The position numbers were made by a program, and so were the translations under genes. The notes under the pieces are model-generated. The model was not told the origin of the DNA, did no database searches, and saw nothing but the letters and a program-made list of their open reading frames with translations. From Stenotrophomonas sp. HITSZ_GD (GTDB lineage Bacteria; Pseudomonadota; Gammaproteobacteria; Xanthomonadales; Xanthomonadaceae): DNA of 64,000 nt. Shown here in pieces: positions 1-10,582 of the stretch. The DNA is taken from positions 22,508-86,507 of the forward strand of contig NZ_JARQXB010000014.1 in the NCBI RefSeq assembly GCF_029543105.1, read 5' to 3'. Positions within the stretch are counted from its first letter, which is position 1. Each line of letters starts with the position of its first letter.

Positions 1-435
1 CGAGCCGGTATCCACCGCCAGCGCGGCGATGCCGGTGGCCTCCGCGTCGCCCGAACCCACGTCCAGGCGCACCGGCAGCGTGGCCGGGATGCTGGCGCGG
101 ATGTCCAGGTAGGCGTAGGTGTTGCCGATCCAGAAGCCATCGGTCTTGCGCGCCAGGGTGACGATCAATTGGTCGCCGGACTTGCGCTGGGTGACCGTGA
201 GTTGCTTCAGCCGCTCCTGGCTGGACGCGCAGGCGCGCCCGCTCAGGCTGCCGGCCCCGCCGGGCCCACCCTGCACGTGCAGGTCGTGGTGGTTGACCTC
301 GAACAGCACGCTCTTCACGCCGGCCAGGTCGAGCTTGAGCTCGCGCGGCTCGCTGGCCTTGCACTGCGGTTCGTCGGCCTGCGCGACGGCCGGCAACACC
401 AGCAGCATCGTGCAGAAAGCTAGGGTCATGCGCAT
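1..435 (-). CDS. DUF4097-like exported protein, 3' part missing (partial)
   Basis: The reverse-strand reading frame opens at 435 behind a strong Shine-Dalgarno (AGGAGG, rc of 443-448) and stays open to the window edge, giving 145 residues. It begins MRMTLAFCTMLLVLPAVAQA, a clear Sec signal peptide with a likely cut after AQA. The rest is beta-rich, with alternating polar and hydrophobic residues (LKLDLAGVKSVLFEV, VRLDVGSGDAEATGI). This resembles the right-handed beta-helix 'putative adhesin' family DUF4097, which often sits at the end of YtrA-type ABC operons. It is the last gene of the operon read from 2930 and lies 29 bp after the permease. Function is unknown; a periplasmic or surface location is inferred from the signal peptide. 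Confidence 0.7.
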   Translation of the reverse strand, partial: MRMTLAFCTMLLVLPAVAQADEPQCKASEPRELKLDLAGVKSVLFEVNHHDLHVQGGPGGAGSLSGRACASSQERLKQLTVTQRKSGDQLIVTLARKTDGFWIGNTYAYLDIRASIPATLPVRLDVGSGDAEATGIAALAVDTGS

Positions 436-464
436 GGGCGTTCCTCCTGGAATGCGGGAATGGA

Positions 465-1439
465 TCAGTTCTCGTCGCGCCAGCGGCGCATGTAGATCGC
501 ACCGACGATCAATGCCACGCCGATCACCGCGCCGATCCACAGGTCCGGGGTGGTGAACACGTGCCAGCCATCGCTCAGGTCGAACACCCGCGCCAGCTCG
601 TCCGGCGTGTTGATCTCGCCCTTCGGGCTGTCCACCAGCACGTACCAGGTGCCCGGCGCCACGCTCAGCAGGCCGCGGTAGACCACGATGTACCAGAGGA
701 TGTCGTGGCGGATATGCAGGCCCGGCAGGATGTCCATCATGCTGACGATCACGCAGGCCAGCACCGGGATCAGCACCGCCCACAGGAACGGCTTGGTGCG
801 TGACCAGGCCGAGCAGAACATCAGCCAGCCCACCGTGGGCAGCGCCCAGGCCACGTACAGCGGCAGCGTGCTGATGGCGGTGCCGACGATGCGCAGCGGA
901 TGGGAGTGGGTGAACACCGCCGTGCCGGCCGGCAGGCCGTTGACCGTGATGGTCAGGCCGGTGATCAGCCACAACGCCAGGCCGATCGCCAAGCCCACCA
1001 CCAGGGCCACCAGCGGCGCCAGCACCAGCGCCCAGGCGGCCTTGGACAGCACGGTCTGCGTGTCCGACAGCGGCAGCGACTTCCAGAACAGCACGCTGCG
1101 GTCGCGGCGGTCGTCGTACAGGGCGCCCAGCGAATAGAAGAACACCACGAAGGCCAGCACCACGCACACCAGCAGGATGCCCGCCAGCAGCACGCCGTCG
1201 CCGAAAGCGCCGACGATCTCGTGGACCTTCTGCGGGCCCTCGTCCAGGTTGAAGTCGCCATTGAAATTGCGGCCGGCGATGGAGCCGATCACCGCCAGCA
1301 GGCCGTAGAGCAGCACCACGATCGAGCCGGTGATCAGCGGCGCCCACAGGAAGCCGCCGCGGTGTTCCCACAGTTCGCGCTTGAGCAGCCAGCCGAACTT
1401 GCGGCCCTGGGTCACATGATGGGTAGGAGCGGTGTTCAT
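465..1439 (-). CDS. ABC-2 type transporter permease of a YtrA-type operon
   Basis: 324-residue integral membrane protein starting MNTAPTHHVTQG. A cytoplasmic N-terminus (GWLLKRELWEHRGGFLWAP) is typical of ABC-2 permeases whose first helix follows the 'RELWEHR' segment. About six hydrophobic segments follow (around residues 28-50, 100-125, 150-180, 210-235, 240-260 and near 300), with a large loop between the first two. The start overlaps the stop of the ATPase gene by four bases (ATGA), so translation is probably coupled. Together they should form an exporter whose substrate is not evident; related YtrA-regulated exporters answer cell-envelope stress or antimicrobials. The start is fixed by the overlap and by alignment with the ATPase end. 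Confidence 0.88.
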   Translation of the reverse strand: MNTAPTHHVTQGRKFGWLLKRELWEHRGGFLWAPLITGSIVVLLYGLLAVIGSIAGRNFNGDFNLDEGPQKVHEIVGAFGDGVLLAGILLVCVVLAFVVFFYSLGALYDDRRDRSVLFWKSLPLSDTQTVLSKAAWALVLAPLVALVVGLAIGLALWLITGLTITVNGLPAGTAVFTHSHPLRIVGTAISTLPLYVAWALPTVGWLMFCSAWSRTKPFLWAVLIPVLACVIVSMMDILPGLHIRHDILWYIVVYRGLLSVAPGTWYVLVDSPKGEINTPDELARVFDLSDGWHVFTTPDLWIGAVIGVALIVGAIYMRRWRDEN

Positions 1440-2311
1440 GCGTAGGTTCCCTTCATGATGGCGACGAACAGGTCGGCCAGGCCGGGGTTGCGGGTTTCGC
1501 CGAGCGTGGCCAGGTGCGCCTTGGGCTGGCCGTCGAACAGCAGCACGGTCTTGCCGAACGGCAGGCTGCGCTCGTCGATGGCGCCCAGCGCGCGGGCCTC
1601 CGGCAACGCTTCGGCCGACACCAGCACCTCGGTGTAGCGGTCCGACAGGTGCTCCATGTCGGCGCTGAGCACGATGCGGCCGTCGCGGATGAACAGCACG
1701 TCGGTCAGGATGTGCTCGATCTCCTCCACCTGGTGGGTGGTGATGAGGATGGTCTTCTCCTCGTCGAAGTAGTCCTCCAGCAGGCGCTGGTAGAACTGCT
1801 TGCGGTACAGGATGTCCAGGCCCAGCGTCGGCTCGTCGAGCACCAGCAGGCGCGCGTCGATCGCCATCACCAGCGCCAGGTGCAGCTGCACGATCATGCC
1901 CTTGGACAGCTCGCGCACGCGCAGCTTCGGGTTGAGCTGGGTGTTGGCCAGAAAGCGCTCGCACTTGGCCCGGTCGAAGCGCGGGTGCACGCCGGCGACG
2001 AAGTCGATCGCCTCGCCCACGCGCAGCCAGCGCGGCAGCACCGCCACGTCGGCGATGAAGCACACATCGTTCATCAGCGCATCGCGGCTATGGCGCGGGT
2101 CCAGGCCCAGCACCTTGAGCTGGCCCTCGAAGCCGGTCAGGCCCAGGATGGCCTTCAACGCGGTGGTCTTGCCCGCACCGTTGGGCCCGATCAGCCCGAC
2201 GATGCGCCCGGCGCCGACGCTGAAGGACGTGTTGTCCAGCGCCAGCTTGTTGCGGTAGGCCTTGCGCAGGCCCTGTGCGGTGACGACGTTTTCCGACGCG
2301 ACGGCGTTCAT
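1436..2311 (-). CDS. ABC transporter ATP-binding protein
   Basis: 291-residue nucleotide-binding subunit that pairs with the permease at 465-1439. Walker A is GLIGPNGAGKTTALKAI near residue 40, the signature region is REL SKGMIVQLHLAL (a degenerate LSGG, written SKG as in many ABC-2 ATPases), and Walker B is LLVLDEPTLGLD, followed by the H-loop TTHQVEEIEH. The C-terminal ~80 residues are a small accessory domain. The chosen ATG at 2311 overlaps the stop of the upstream regulator by four bases (ATGA); a longer open frame upstream has no start with better support. It is the third gene of the operon. Substrate unknown. Confidence 0.92.
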   Translation of the reverse strand: MNAVASENVVTAQGLRKAYRNKLALDNTSFSVGAGRIVGLIGPNGAGKTTALKAILGLTGFEGQLKVLGLDPRHSRDALMNDVCFIADVAVLPRWLRVGEAIDFVAGVHPRFDRAKCERFLANTQLNPKLRVRELSKGMIVQLHLALVMAIDARLLVLDEPTLGLDILYRKQFYQRLLEDYFDEEKTILITTHQVEEIEHILTDVLFIRDGRIVLSADMEHLSDRYTEVLVSAEALPEARALGAIDERSLPFGKTVLLFDGQPKAHLATLGETRNPGLADLFVAIMKGTYA

Positions 2312-2670
2312 GGTGTTTTCCCCGAAGGCAGCAGTTCTTCCAATGACAGTCCCAGCCGCTGGATGCGTTCCAGCACGGCCGGCCATTCTTCGTTGAGGAA
2401 GCGGTCGCGCTCGCTGCCGCGCAGCTTCTTGGCCGCCTCCTCGGTCATGAACATCCCCAGCCCGCGCCGCTTCTCGACCAGGGCCTCGTCGGCCAGCTCC
2501 TGGTAGGCGCGCGAGACGGTGATCGGGTTCAGCTGGTACTCGGCGGCCACCTGGCGCACCGAGGGCAGGGCGTCGCCCGGCTTGATGATGCCGTCCAGCA
2601 TCATCGCGATGACGCGATCCTTCAGCTGGCGGTAGATGGGAGCGCCGTCGCTCCACGTGATGTCGCTCAT
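2308..2670 (-). CDS. ytrA: GntR-family transcriptional regulator, YtrA subfamily
   Basis: 120-residue regulator with an N-terminal winged helix (residues ~10-75: PIYRQLKDRVIAMMLDGIIKPG, then SVRQVAAEYQLNPITVSRAY as recognition helix) and only a short helical tail of about 40 residues. The short tail instead of a large ligand domain defines the YtrA subfamily. It is second in its own operon, two bases after the small exported protein and overlapping the ATPase start. The operon promoter at 2954-2995 contains GGTG-N16-CACC, the motif reported for YtrA in Xanthomonas citri, so autorepression is likely. The inducer is not evident. Confidence 0.9.
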   Translation of the reverse strand: MSDITWSDGAPIYRQLKDRVIAMMLDGIIKPGDALPSVRQVAAEYQLNPITVSRAYQELADEALVEKRRGLGMFMTEEAAKKLRGSERDRFLNEEWPAVLERIQRLGLSLEELLPSGKTP

Positions 2671-2672
2671 GT

Positions 2673-2930
2673 TCAGCTCCGGGGACGCAGGGCCTGCGCG
2701 AAGGAGAAATAGGGCATCGACAACGAGGTGCGGGCCCGGCGCGTGGCGCGGGGGGCTTCTTCCTGCGTGGGGGTCGCTGCGTTTTCCTCTGCCGCCGCCG
2801 AGACGCCATAATCGGCGCCGGTGTCCTTGACCATTCCGGGTGCGGATTCCAGCCGGCCGGTGCCCAGCAGGGCGGAACCGGAGAGCAGGAGCAGCAACGG
2901 AACGGATCGCTTGAAGAGCTTGCTGTTCAT
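2673..2930 (-). CDS. Small exported protein, first gene of the ytrA operon
   Basis: 85-residue protein with a basic N-terminus and hydrophobic core (MNSKLFKRSVPLLLLLSGSA), which looks like a Sec signal peptide or a single membrane anchor. The remainder is acidic, then Arg-rich (ATRRARTSL) and has no recognisable domain. It starts after a purine-rich GGGGGGAA ribosome site and ends two bases before the GntR gene start, so it is the promoter-proximal member of the operon. I do not recognise a function; its place suggests a role connected with the ABC exporter. It could be a spurious frame, but the good ribosome site, tight spacing and signal peptide argue for a real gene. Confidence 0.6.
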   Translation of the reverse strand: MNSKLFKRSVPLLLLLSGSALLGTGRLESAPGMVKDTGADYGVSAAAEENAATPTQEEAPRATRRARTSLSMPYFSFAQALRPRS

Positions 2931-2953
2931 GTGTTCCCCCTGCGTTGGGTGGC

Positions 2954-2995
2954 TGGTGTTGTATGTAACTATAACACCAACACGCAGCGCGTCAA
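2954..2995 (-). promoter_or_regulatory. Promoter and YtrA-type operator of the ABC operon
   Basis: On the reverse strand a -35 TTGACG (rc of 2990-2995) is followed after 16 bp by -10 TATAGT (rc of 2968-2973). A dyad TGGTGTT-N12-AACACCA spans 2954-2979 and covers the -10. It contains GGTG (2955-2958) and CACC (2975-2978) separated by exactly 16 bases, the palindrome described for YtrA of Xanthomonas citri. A repressor bound here would block RNA polymerase, consistent with autorepression of the operon read from 2930. Confidence 0.75.
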
Positions 2996-3063
2996 CCCAC
3001 TGTCATACCCAACCGATGGCAGGGGGCCTGAATCCGCCCCGGCCGCTGCCAGGAGAGCCGCCC

Positions 3064-3624
3064 ATGTCGTACAAGAAGCTGTTTTTGCTGTGTTTTATCG
3101 CCGTCATGAGCAGCGTGGCGGTGGCCGCCGCGCCGGCCCTGCTGGACCTGGCGTACCGCCCGCTGGCCGGAAAGGCGCCGGTCAATCTGAACAAGGCCTA
3201 TGGCGGCAAGGTGTTGCTGGTGGTGAATACGGCCAGCAAGTGCGGCTTCACCCCGCAGTACGAGGGGCTGGAAGCGTTGAACAAGCGCTTCCAGGCGCAG
3301 GGGTTCTCGGTGCTGGGCTTCCCGTCCAACGACTTCCGTGGCCAGGAGCCGGGCGACGAGAAGCAGATCCAGGAATTCTGCACGCTCACCTATGGGGTGA
3401 AGTTCCCCATGTTCGAGAAGGTGCACGTGCTCGGCAGCGAGGCCACGCCGCTGTACCAGCGCCTGACCGCGGCCACCGGCGTGGCGCCGGGCTGGAATTT
3501 CCACAAGTACCTGATCGCGCGGGACGGCCGCGTGGTGGCGCAGTTCCCCAGCAAGATCAAGCCGGACGATCCGGCGCTGATCGCGGCGATCGAACGCGAA
3601 CTCAAGGCGCCCGCGGCGCGCTGA
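3064..3624 (+). CDS. Exported glutathione peroxidase-family peroxidase
   Basis: 186-residue thiol peroxidase. The first ~23 residues (MSYKKLFLLCFIAVMSSVAV) form a Sec signal peptide, so it acts in the periplasm. The catalytic Cys is in VNTASKCGFTPQYEGLE and is encoded by an ordinary TGC, not a selenocysteine TGA. The tetrad partners are visible: Gln in GFPSNDFRGQEPG and Trp/Asn in WNFHKYLI. It lacks the dimerisation loop, like other bacterial GPx-type enzymes that usually use thioredoxin. The ATG at 3064 follows an AGGAGAG ribosome site at 3051-3057; the open frame extends further upstream without a better start. Role: reduction of hydrogen or lipid peroxides. It is monocistronic and divergent from the ytrA operon. 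Confidence 0.9.
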   Translation: MSYKKLFLLCFIAVMSSVAVAAAPALLDLAYRPLAGKAPVNLNKAYGGKVLLVVNTASKCGFTPQYEGLEALNKRFQAQGFSVLGFPSNDFRGQEPGDEKQIQEFCTLTYGVKFPMFEKVHVLGSEATPLYQRLTAATGVAPGWNFHKYLIARDGRVVAQFPSKIKPDDPALIAAIERELKAPAAR

Positions 3625-3712
3625 CGTAGGCCGGCGCACCCGGTGCGTGCCACAATACGGGCCCCTCGCGCCGGCGCCGGCGTCCAACAACACATCCTAG
3701 GATTTGCAGCGA

Positions 3713-4675
3713 ATGAAGATGGGAATGCGCGGCGCGGCAGCGTCGCTGATGATCGTGGCAATGGCGGCTTCGGCGCCGGCGATGTCGCAGCAACCGGCCG
3801 CGACTCCCGCGGCAGCCAAGGAGAAGTCCGTTTTGACCTCTGAGAAAGACAAAGTCAGCTACGCCATCGGCATGGATATCGCGCGCTCGTTCGAGCCGAT
3901 CGCCGATTACGTCGATACCGCCGCCATGCAGCGCGCGATCGAAAACGCATTCAAGGGCGGCCAGCCGCTGCTCGGCGACGAGCAGGCGCAGGCCACCGAC
4001 GCCGCGCTGCGCGTGGCGTTGGCCGCGCGCAACGGCCAGCAGGTGCCGGGCCTGGCCCCGGGCAGCCAGCCGCCGGCGGTGAACAAGCAGAACGTGGGCC
4101 TGATGCTGGGCGACCGCGTGGTCGGCCCGTCGCTGGTGCGCATCCAGGAAGACATCAACCTGCCGGTGCTGATCCAGGGTCTGCAGGCATCGCTGAGCAA
4201 GGGCCAGACCCTGCTCAGCGCGCAGGAAGCGCAGGCCACGCTGCAGGCGTTCGGCAGCGCCAAGCAGGCCGCCGCGTCGGGCAAGAACCGCGAGCAGGGC
4301 AACGCGTTCCTGGCCAAGAACAAGACCGAGAAGGGCGTGGTGACCACCGCTTCGGGCCTGCAGTACATGGTGCTGCGCCAGGGCAGCGGCGAGCGCCCGA
4401 CGCCGACCAGCAAGGTGCGCGTGAACTACGAAGGCAAGCTGCTCGACGGCCACGTCTTCGACAGCTCCTACGAGCGCGGCGAACCGGTCGAATTCGGCCT
4501 CAACCAGGTCATCAAGGGCTGGAGCGAAGGCGTTTCGCTGATGCCGACCGGCTCCAAGTATCGTTTCTGGATTCCGTCCAACCTTGCGTACGGACCTGAA
4601 GGCATGCCGCAGGGGGGCATTGGTCCTGACGCAACTTTGACGTTTGATGTCGAGTTGCTCGGTATCCTGCCGTAA
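3713..4675 (+). CDS. Exported FKBP-type peptidyl-prolyl cis-trans isomerase
   Basis: 320-residue Mip/FkpA-like isomerase. A signal peptide (about residues 1-25, ending APAMSQ) is followed by two helical FKBP_N-type dimerisation repeats: one begins VSYAIGMDIARSF (near 48) and a second begins VGLMLGDRVVGPSL (near 128). The FKBP catalytic domain (about 212-320) carries VRVNYEGKLLDGHVFDSSY, VIKGWSEGVSLMPTG and IPSNLAYGPEG. Two N-domains make it longer than E. coli FkpA (270). It should assist folding of periplasmic and outer-membrane proteins. The ATG at 3713 has an AGGA ten bases upstream; an in-frame TTG at 3704 is less likely. The next gene starts 24 bp downstream and may be co-transcribed. 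Confidence 0.9.
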   Translation: MKMGMRGAAASLMIVAMAASAPAMSQQPAATPAAAKEKSVLTSEKDKVSYAIGMDIARSFEPIADYVDTAAMQRAIENAFKGGQPLLGDEQAQATDAALRVALAARNGQQVPGLAPGSQPPAVNKQNVGLMLGDRVVGPSLVRIQEDINLPVLIQGLQASLSKGQTLLSAQEAQATLQAFGSAKQAAASGKNREQGNAFLAKNKTEKGVVTTASGLQYMVLRQGSGERPTPTSKVRVNYEGKLLDGHVFDSSYERGEPVEFGLNQVIKGWSEGVSLMPTGSKYRFWIPSNLAYGPEGMPQGGIGPDATLTFDVELLGILP

Positions 4676-4699
4676 TCCCCCACCGGAGACCCCCCCTCC

Positions 4700-6061
4700 A
4701 TGCGCGTTGCGATCTTCGGGACCGGCTACGTCGGTCTCGTCACTGGTACCTGTCTGGCTGAAGTTGGACATGATGTGGTCTGCGTCGATATCGACCAGGC
4801 CAAGGTAGAAGGTCTCAACCGGGGGGTGATCCCCATTTACGAACCCGGCCTTGAACCGATGGTCAAGGCCAACCACGCCGCCGGCCGCCTGCGTTTCACC
4901 ACGGACGCGGCTGCGGCGATCGCCCATGGCGAAGTGGTGTTCATCGCGGTGGGCACCCCGCCGGACGAGGACGGCAGCGCCGACCTCAAGTACGTGCTCG
5001 CCGTGGCGCGCACCATCGGCCAGCACATCGACGGGCCGGCGACCGTGGTCAACAAGTCCACCGTGCCGGTCGGCACGGCGGACAAGGTGCGCGCGGCGAT
5101 CAGCGAGGCACTGAAGGCGCGCGGCGTGGACCACGCCTTCGACGTGGTCTCCAACCCGGAGTTCCTCAAGGAAGGCGACGCGGTGGCCGACTGCATGCGG
5201 CCGGACCGCATCGTGATCGGGGCCACGCGCCCGGATGCGGTCGCGCGCATGCGCCGGCTGTATGCGCCGTTCAACCGCAACCGCGACCGCATCGTCGAGA
5301 TGGACGTGCGCTCGGCCGAGCTGACGAAGTACGCCGCCAACGCGATGCTGGCGACCAAGATCAGTTTCATGAACGAGATCGCCAACATCGCCGAGAAGGT
5401 CGGCGCGGACGTGGAGCAGGTGCGCAAAGGCATCGGCTCGGATCCGCGCATCGGCTGGCACTTCATCTATCCCGGCGCCGGCTACGGCGGTTCCTGCTTC
5501 CCCAAGGACGTGCAGGCGCTGGCCCGCACCTCGCAGCAGTACGGCCACGAGCCGAAACTGCTCAACGCGGTGGAGGCGGTCAACCACGGCCAGAAGGGCC
5601 ATCTGTTCGAGCTGATCCAGCGCCACTACGGCGGCGCCGGGCAGGGCGTGGCCGGCAAGACGTTCGCGGTATGGGGCCTGGCGTTCAAGCCCAATACCGA
5701 CGACATGCGCGAGGCCTCCAGCCGCCGCCTGCTGGCGCAGTTGTGGGAGGCCGGCGCCAAGGTGCAGGCCTTCGATCCGGAAGCCACGCACGAAGCGCAG
5801 CGCATCTTTGGCGAGCGCGACGACCTGCGTTTCTGCGACAACGCCGACGCCGCGCTGCAAGGCGCCGACGCGCTGGTGGTGGTCACCGAGTGGAAGCAGT
5901 TCCGCAGCCCGGATTTCAGCCGCCTCAAGGCCGCGCTGAAGGACGATGTGGTGTTCGACGGACGCAACCTCTACGAGCCGGCCGACATCGAGGCCGCCGG
6001 GCTGGCCTACTACGCCATCGGCCGAGGCCGTTCCGTGCAGGGAAACCCGTTCGATGCATGA
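4700..6061 (+). CDS. ugd: UDP-glucose 6-dehydrogenase
   Basis: 453-residue cytosolic enzyme oxidising UDP-glucose to UDP-glucuronate with two NAD+, a precursor for exopolysaccharide, LPS or lipid-A modification sugars. N-terminal Rossmann motif [20 protein letters not shown] (residues 6-25). The catalytic Cys is in the [12 protein letters not shown] motif (near residue 263), with the dimer helix [20 protein letters not shown] before it. The C-terminal UDP-binding domain begins about 320 ([18 protein letters not shown]). Length and motifs match the Ugd/TuaD family. The ATG follows a GGAG ribosome site. Its end overlaps slyX by eight bases. Confidence 0.95.
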   Translation: MRVAIFGTGYVGLVTGTCLAEVGHDVVCVDIDQAKVEGLNRGVIPIYEPGLEPMVKANHAAGRLRFTTDAAAAIAHGEVVFIAVGTPPDEDGSADLKYVLAVARTIGQHIDGPATVVNKSTVPVGTADKVRAAISEALKARGVDHAFDVVSNPEFLKEGDAVADCMRPDRIVIGATRPDAVARMRRLYAPFNRNRDRIVEMDVRSAELTKYAANAMLATKISFMNEIANIAEKVGADVEQVRKGIGSDPRIGWHFIYPGAGYGGSCFPKDVQALARTSQQYGHEPKLLNAVEAVNHGQKGHLFELIQRHYGGAGQGVAGKTFAVWGLAFKPNTDDMREASSRRLLAQLWEAGAKVQAFDPEATHEAQRIFGERDDLRFCDNADAALQGADALVVVTEWKQFRSPDFSRLKAALKDDVVFDGRNLYEPADIEAAGLAYYAIGRGRSVQGNPFDA

Positions 6062-6287
6062 CGCCACGCCCCAGGACCCGGCGCTCGAAGCGCGCTTGGT
6101 CGAACTGGAGATGCGCCTGTCCTTCCAGGAACAGGCGCTCTCCGAACTGAGCGAGGCCCTGGCCGAAGCGCGCATGACCGGTGCGCGCAACGCCGAACTG
6201 CTGCGCCACCTGCTCGACGACCTCGGGCGGGTGCGCAACGCGTTGAATGCCGATCCGGCGGACGAACCGCCGCCGCCGCACTACTGA
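6054..6287 (+). CDS. slyX: SlyX-family coiled-coil protein
   Basis: 77-residue acidic, helical protein ([20 protein letters not shown] ... [20 protein letters not shown]) ending in the proline run PPPPHY typical of SlyX. The heptad pattern predicts one coiled coil over residues ~10-60. The ATG overlaps the end of ugd (start 6054, ugd stop at 6061), so translation is probably coupled. The biochemical role of SlyX is unknown; in many proteobacteria it lies next to FKBP-type isomerase genes, which fits the FKBP gene two positions upstream. Confidence 0.88.
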   Translation: MHDATPQDPALEARLVELEMRLSFQEQALSELSEALAEARMTGARNAELLRHLLDDLGRVRNALNADPADEPPPPHY

Positions 6288-6306
6288 GTCATTTCGCCAG
6301 ACCGTC

Positions 6307-6972
6307 ATGAGCGACACCCTCCGCGACCAGCTGCTGGGCCTGGGCTTCAAGCCCGCGCCCAAACCCGAACGCAAGCCCGATACCCGCGCCGACGCGCGCC
6401 GCCCGCAGGGCGGCAAACCCGGCCGGCCCGGCCCAAGCCAGGGCGGCAAGCCGCACGGCCAGGGCCAAGGCAAGCCGGCGCATGCCGCGCGCAGTGGCCA
6501 GGCGCCCGGCGGCAAGCCTGGCGCCGCCAAGCCGCCGCGTTCGCGCGAGGACATCGACCTGGCCAAGGCGTACGCCATCCGCGCGCAGCGCGAGAAGGAC
6601 GAGCGCATCGAGGCCGAGCGCCTGAAGCAGGAAGAGGCGCGGCAGCGTCGCGAGGCGCGCGCCAAGCTGGAGGAACTGCTCAGGGACAAGGCGCTGAACA
6701 AGGCCGAGGCCGACATCGCGCGGCACTTCTCCTACGGCGGCAAGATCAAGCGCATCTACGTCGATGCCGAGCAGCTGAAGGCGCTCAACGCCGGCGAGTT
6801 GGGCGTGCTGCAGCTCAACGGCCGCTATGTGCTGGTTACCGCCGCGGTGCTGGCCGAGGCCGAAGCGATCTTTCCCGCCGCCCTGGCGTTGAAGGTCGAT
6901 CCCAACGCACCGGTGGAGGAAGATCCGTATGCCGATCCGCAATTCCAGGTGCCGGACGATCTGGTCTGGTAA
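6307..6972 (+). CDS. DUF2058 family nucleoid/RNA-associated protein
   Basis: 221-residue basic protein. Residues 1-18 (MSDTLRDQLLGLGFKPAPKP) are the conserved start of the DUF2058/YaiL family. A low-complexity Lys/Gly/Pro/Gln-rich stretch follows (about 18-75), then a charged coiled coil (LAKAYAIRAQREKDERIEAE ... ARAKLEELLRDK). The folded C-terminal domain runs from about 140 (DIARHFSYGGKIKRIYVDAE ... LNAGELGVLQLNGRYVLV). The family is linked to nucleoid association and polynucleotide phosphorylase stimulation in E. coli; the exact role here is unknown. The ATG at 6307 lies 19 bp after slyX. Confidence 0.85.
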   Translation: MSDTLRDQLLGLGFKPAPKPERKPDTRADARRPQGGKPGRPGPSQGGKPHGQGQGKPAHAARSGQAPGGKPGAAKPPRSREDIDLAKAYAIRAQREKDERIEAERLKQEEARQRREARAKLEELLRDKALNKAEADIARHFSYGGKIKRIYVDAEQLKALNAGELGVLQLNGRYVLVTAAVLAEAEAIFPAALALKVDPNAPVEEDPYADPQFQVPDDLVW

Positions 6973-7699
6973 AACTCCCGGCCTGCTGCTGGCCTGTGCG
7001 CTGCTCGCGCCCCTGGCTGCCCGGGCGGATGACGATATCGCTTTCGACCGGCCGGGCATCGCGTTCGGCACCGAGGTGCTTGCGCCCGGGCAGTTCGCCT
7101 GGGAGCAAGGGCTGCCGGATTACACGCGAGATGACAGCGGCGGTGCTTCCACCGAGCAATACACGTTGGACAGCCGGCTGCGGCTGGGCCTGGGCGCGCA
7201 GTGGGAACTGCAGGTGGCGGTGGACAGCTATGTCTGGCAGCACGGCGATCCGCGCGCCCGCGGCGGCGGCGACAGTCAACTCGCGCTGAAGTGGGCGCTG
7301 CCTTCCTCGAACGACGATTTCACCTGGGCGCTGCTCGGCACCTACCGTGCAGGCACGGGGCGTTCGGCCTTCAGCGAAGGCGCAGCGCGTGATCTGGGCC
7401 TGAGCATGGCGTGGTCGCTGCCGCACGGGCGCGGGGTGGGCTTGTATCTGGATGTCGGGCGCGGGGTCGATGGCACGGTGTGGACCGTATCGCCCAACTA
7501 CACGCTGCACGACGATGGCCGCTGGATGACCTACGTCGAGGCCGGCATGACCGGCGGCGCCGAGCACGAACGGCAGCTCGGCGGTGGCGTGGCCTGGCAC
7601 GTGCGGCCGAAGGTGCAGATCGATGCTTCGCTGCTGCGCGGGCTGGATGCACGCAGCACGGATTGGCAGGCAGGGCTGGGGCTGTCTTTCGCGCTGTAA
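6929..7699 (+). CDS. Outer-membrane transporter-like beta-barrel protein (MetA-pathway family)
   Basis: 256-residue exported protein. After 16 polar residues come a hydrophobic core and an AxA cleavage site (LLLACALLAPLAARA|DD). The mature part starts FDRPGIAFGTEVLAPGQFAWEQG and consists of alternating strands (LRLGLGAQWELQVAVDSYVW, GVGLYLDVGRGVDGTVW) ending in a terminal aromatic/hydrophobic strand LGLSFAL, as in outer-membrane barrels. The pattern fits the family annotated 'putative MetA-pathway of phenol degradation', whose substrates are mostly undefined. The only plausible ATG (6929) lies inside the DUF2058 gene, giving a 44-bp out-of-phase overlap. Closed by the repeat at 7758. Confidence 0.7.
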   Translation: MPIRNSRCRTIWSGKTPGLLLACALLAPLAARADDDIAFDRPGIAFGTEVLAPGQFAWEQGLPDYTRDDSGGASTEQYTLDSRLRLGLGAQWELQVAVDSYVWQHGDPRARGGGDSQLALKWALPSSNDDFTWALLGTYRAGTGRSAFSEGAARDLGLSMAWSLPHGRGVGLYLDVGRGVDGTVWTVSPNYTLHDDGRWMTYVEAGMTGGAEHERQLGGGVAWHVRPKVQIDASLLRGLDARSTDWQAGLGLSFAL

Positions 7700-7757
7700 C
7701 GCGGAGCATTCGGCTTCGGTTGCCAGCACCGTCACCGCCACTGGCGTCACCATACCT

Positions 7758-7863
7758 GTAGGAGCGGCTTCAGCCGCGACCGCCGGATCGTCCTGTCGCG
7801 GCTGAAGCCGCTCCTACACCGGATCGTCCTGCACCAGCTCGTCCTGTCGCGGCTAAAACCGCT

Positions 7864-7866
<3 letters not shown>
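7758..7866. repeat. REP-like dyad (TGTAGGAGCGGC family), one good and one decayed arm pair
   Basis: A 24-base arm at 7758-7781 (TGTAGGAGCGGCTTCAGC plus CGCGAC) recurs perfectly inverted at 7795-7818, separated by 13 bases, so a stable hairpin can form. A third, mutated inverted arm covers 7845-7866. Its last bases, CTA at 7864-7866, are the TAG stop codon of the reverse-strand metH gene. Related copies occur at 14114-14137, 19072-19133 and 40483-40550, all intergenic or at gene ends. Likely a bacterial REP/MITE-type element; a terminator or mRNA-stability role is possible. Confidence 0.85.
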
Positions 7867-10560
<2,694 letters not shown>

Positions 10561-10582
10561 CCTGGCGTGGCGGTGGCGGCGG

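Noticed and set aside
3231..3245. Selenocysteine in the glutathione peroxidase
   Set aside because: The catalytic codon is TGC (cysteine); no in-frame TGA.
3602..6238. Reverse open frame of 878 codons over FKBP and ugd
   Set aside because: Antisense to two strongly supported genes; no start with ribosome site and no domain.
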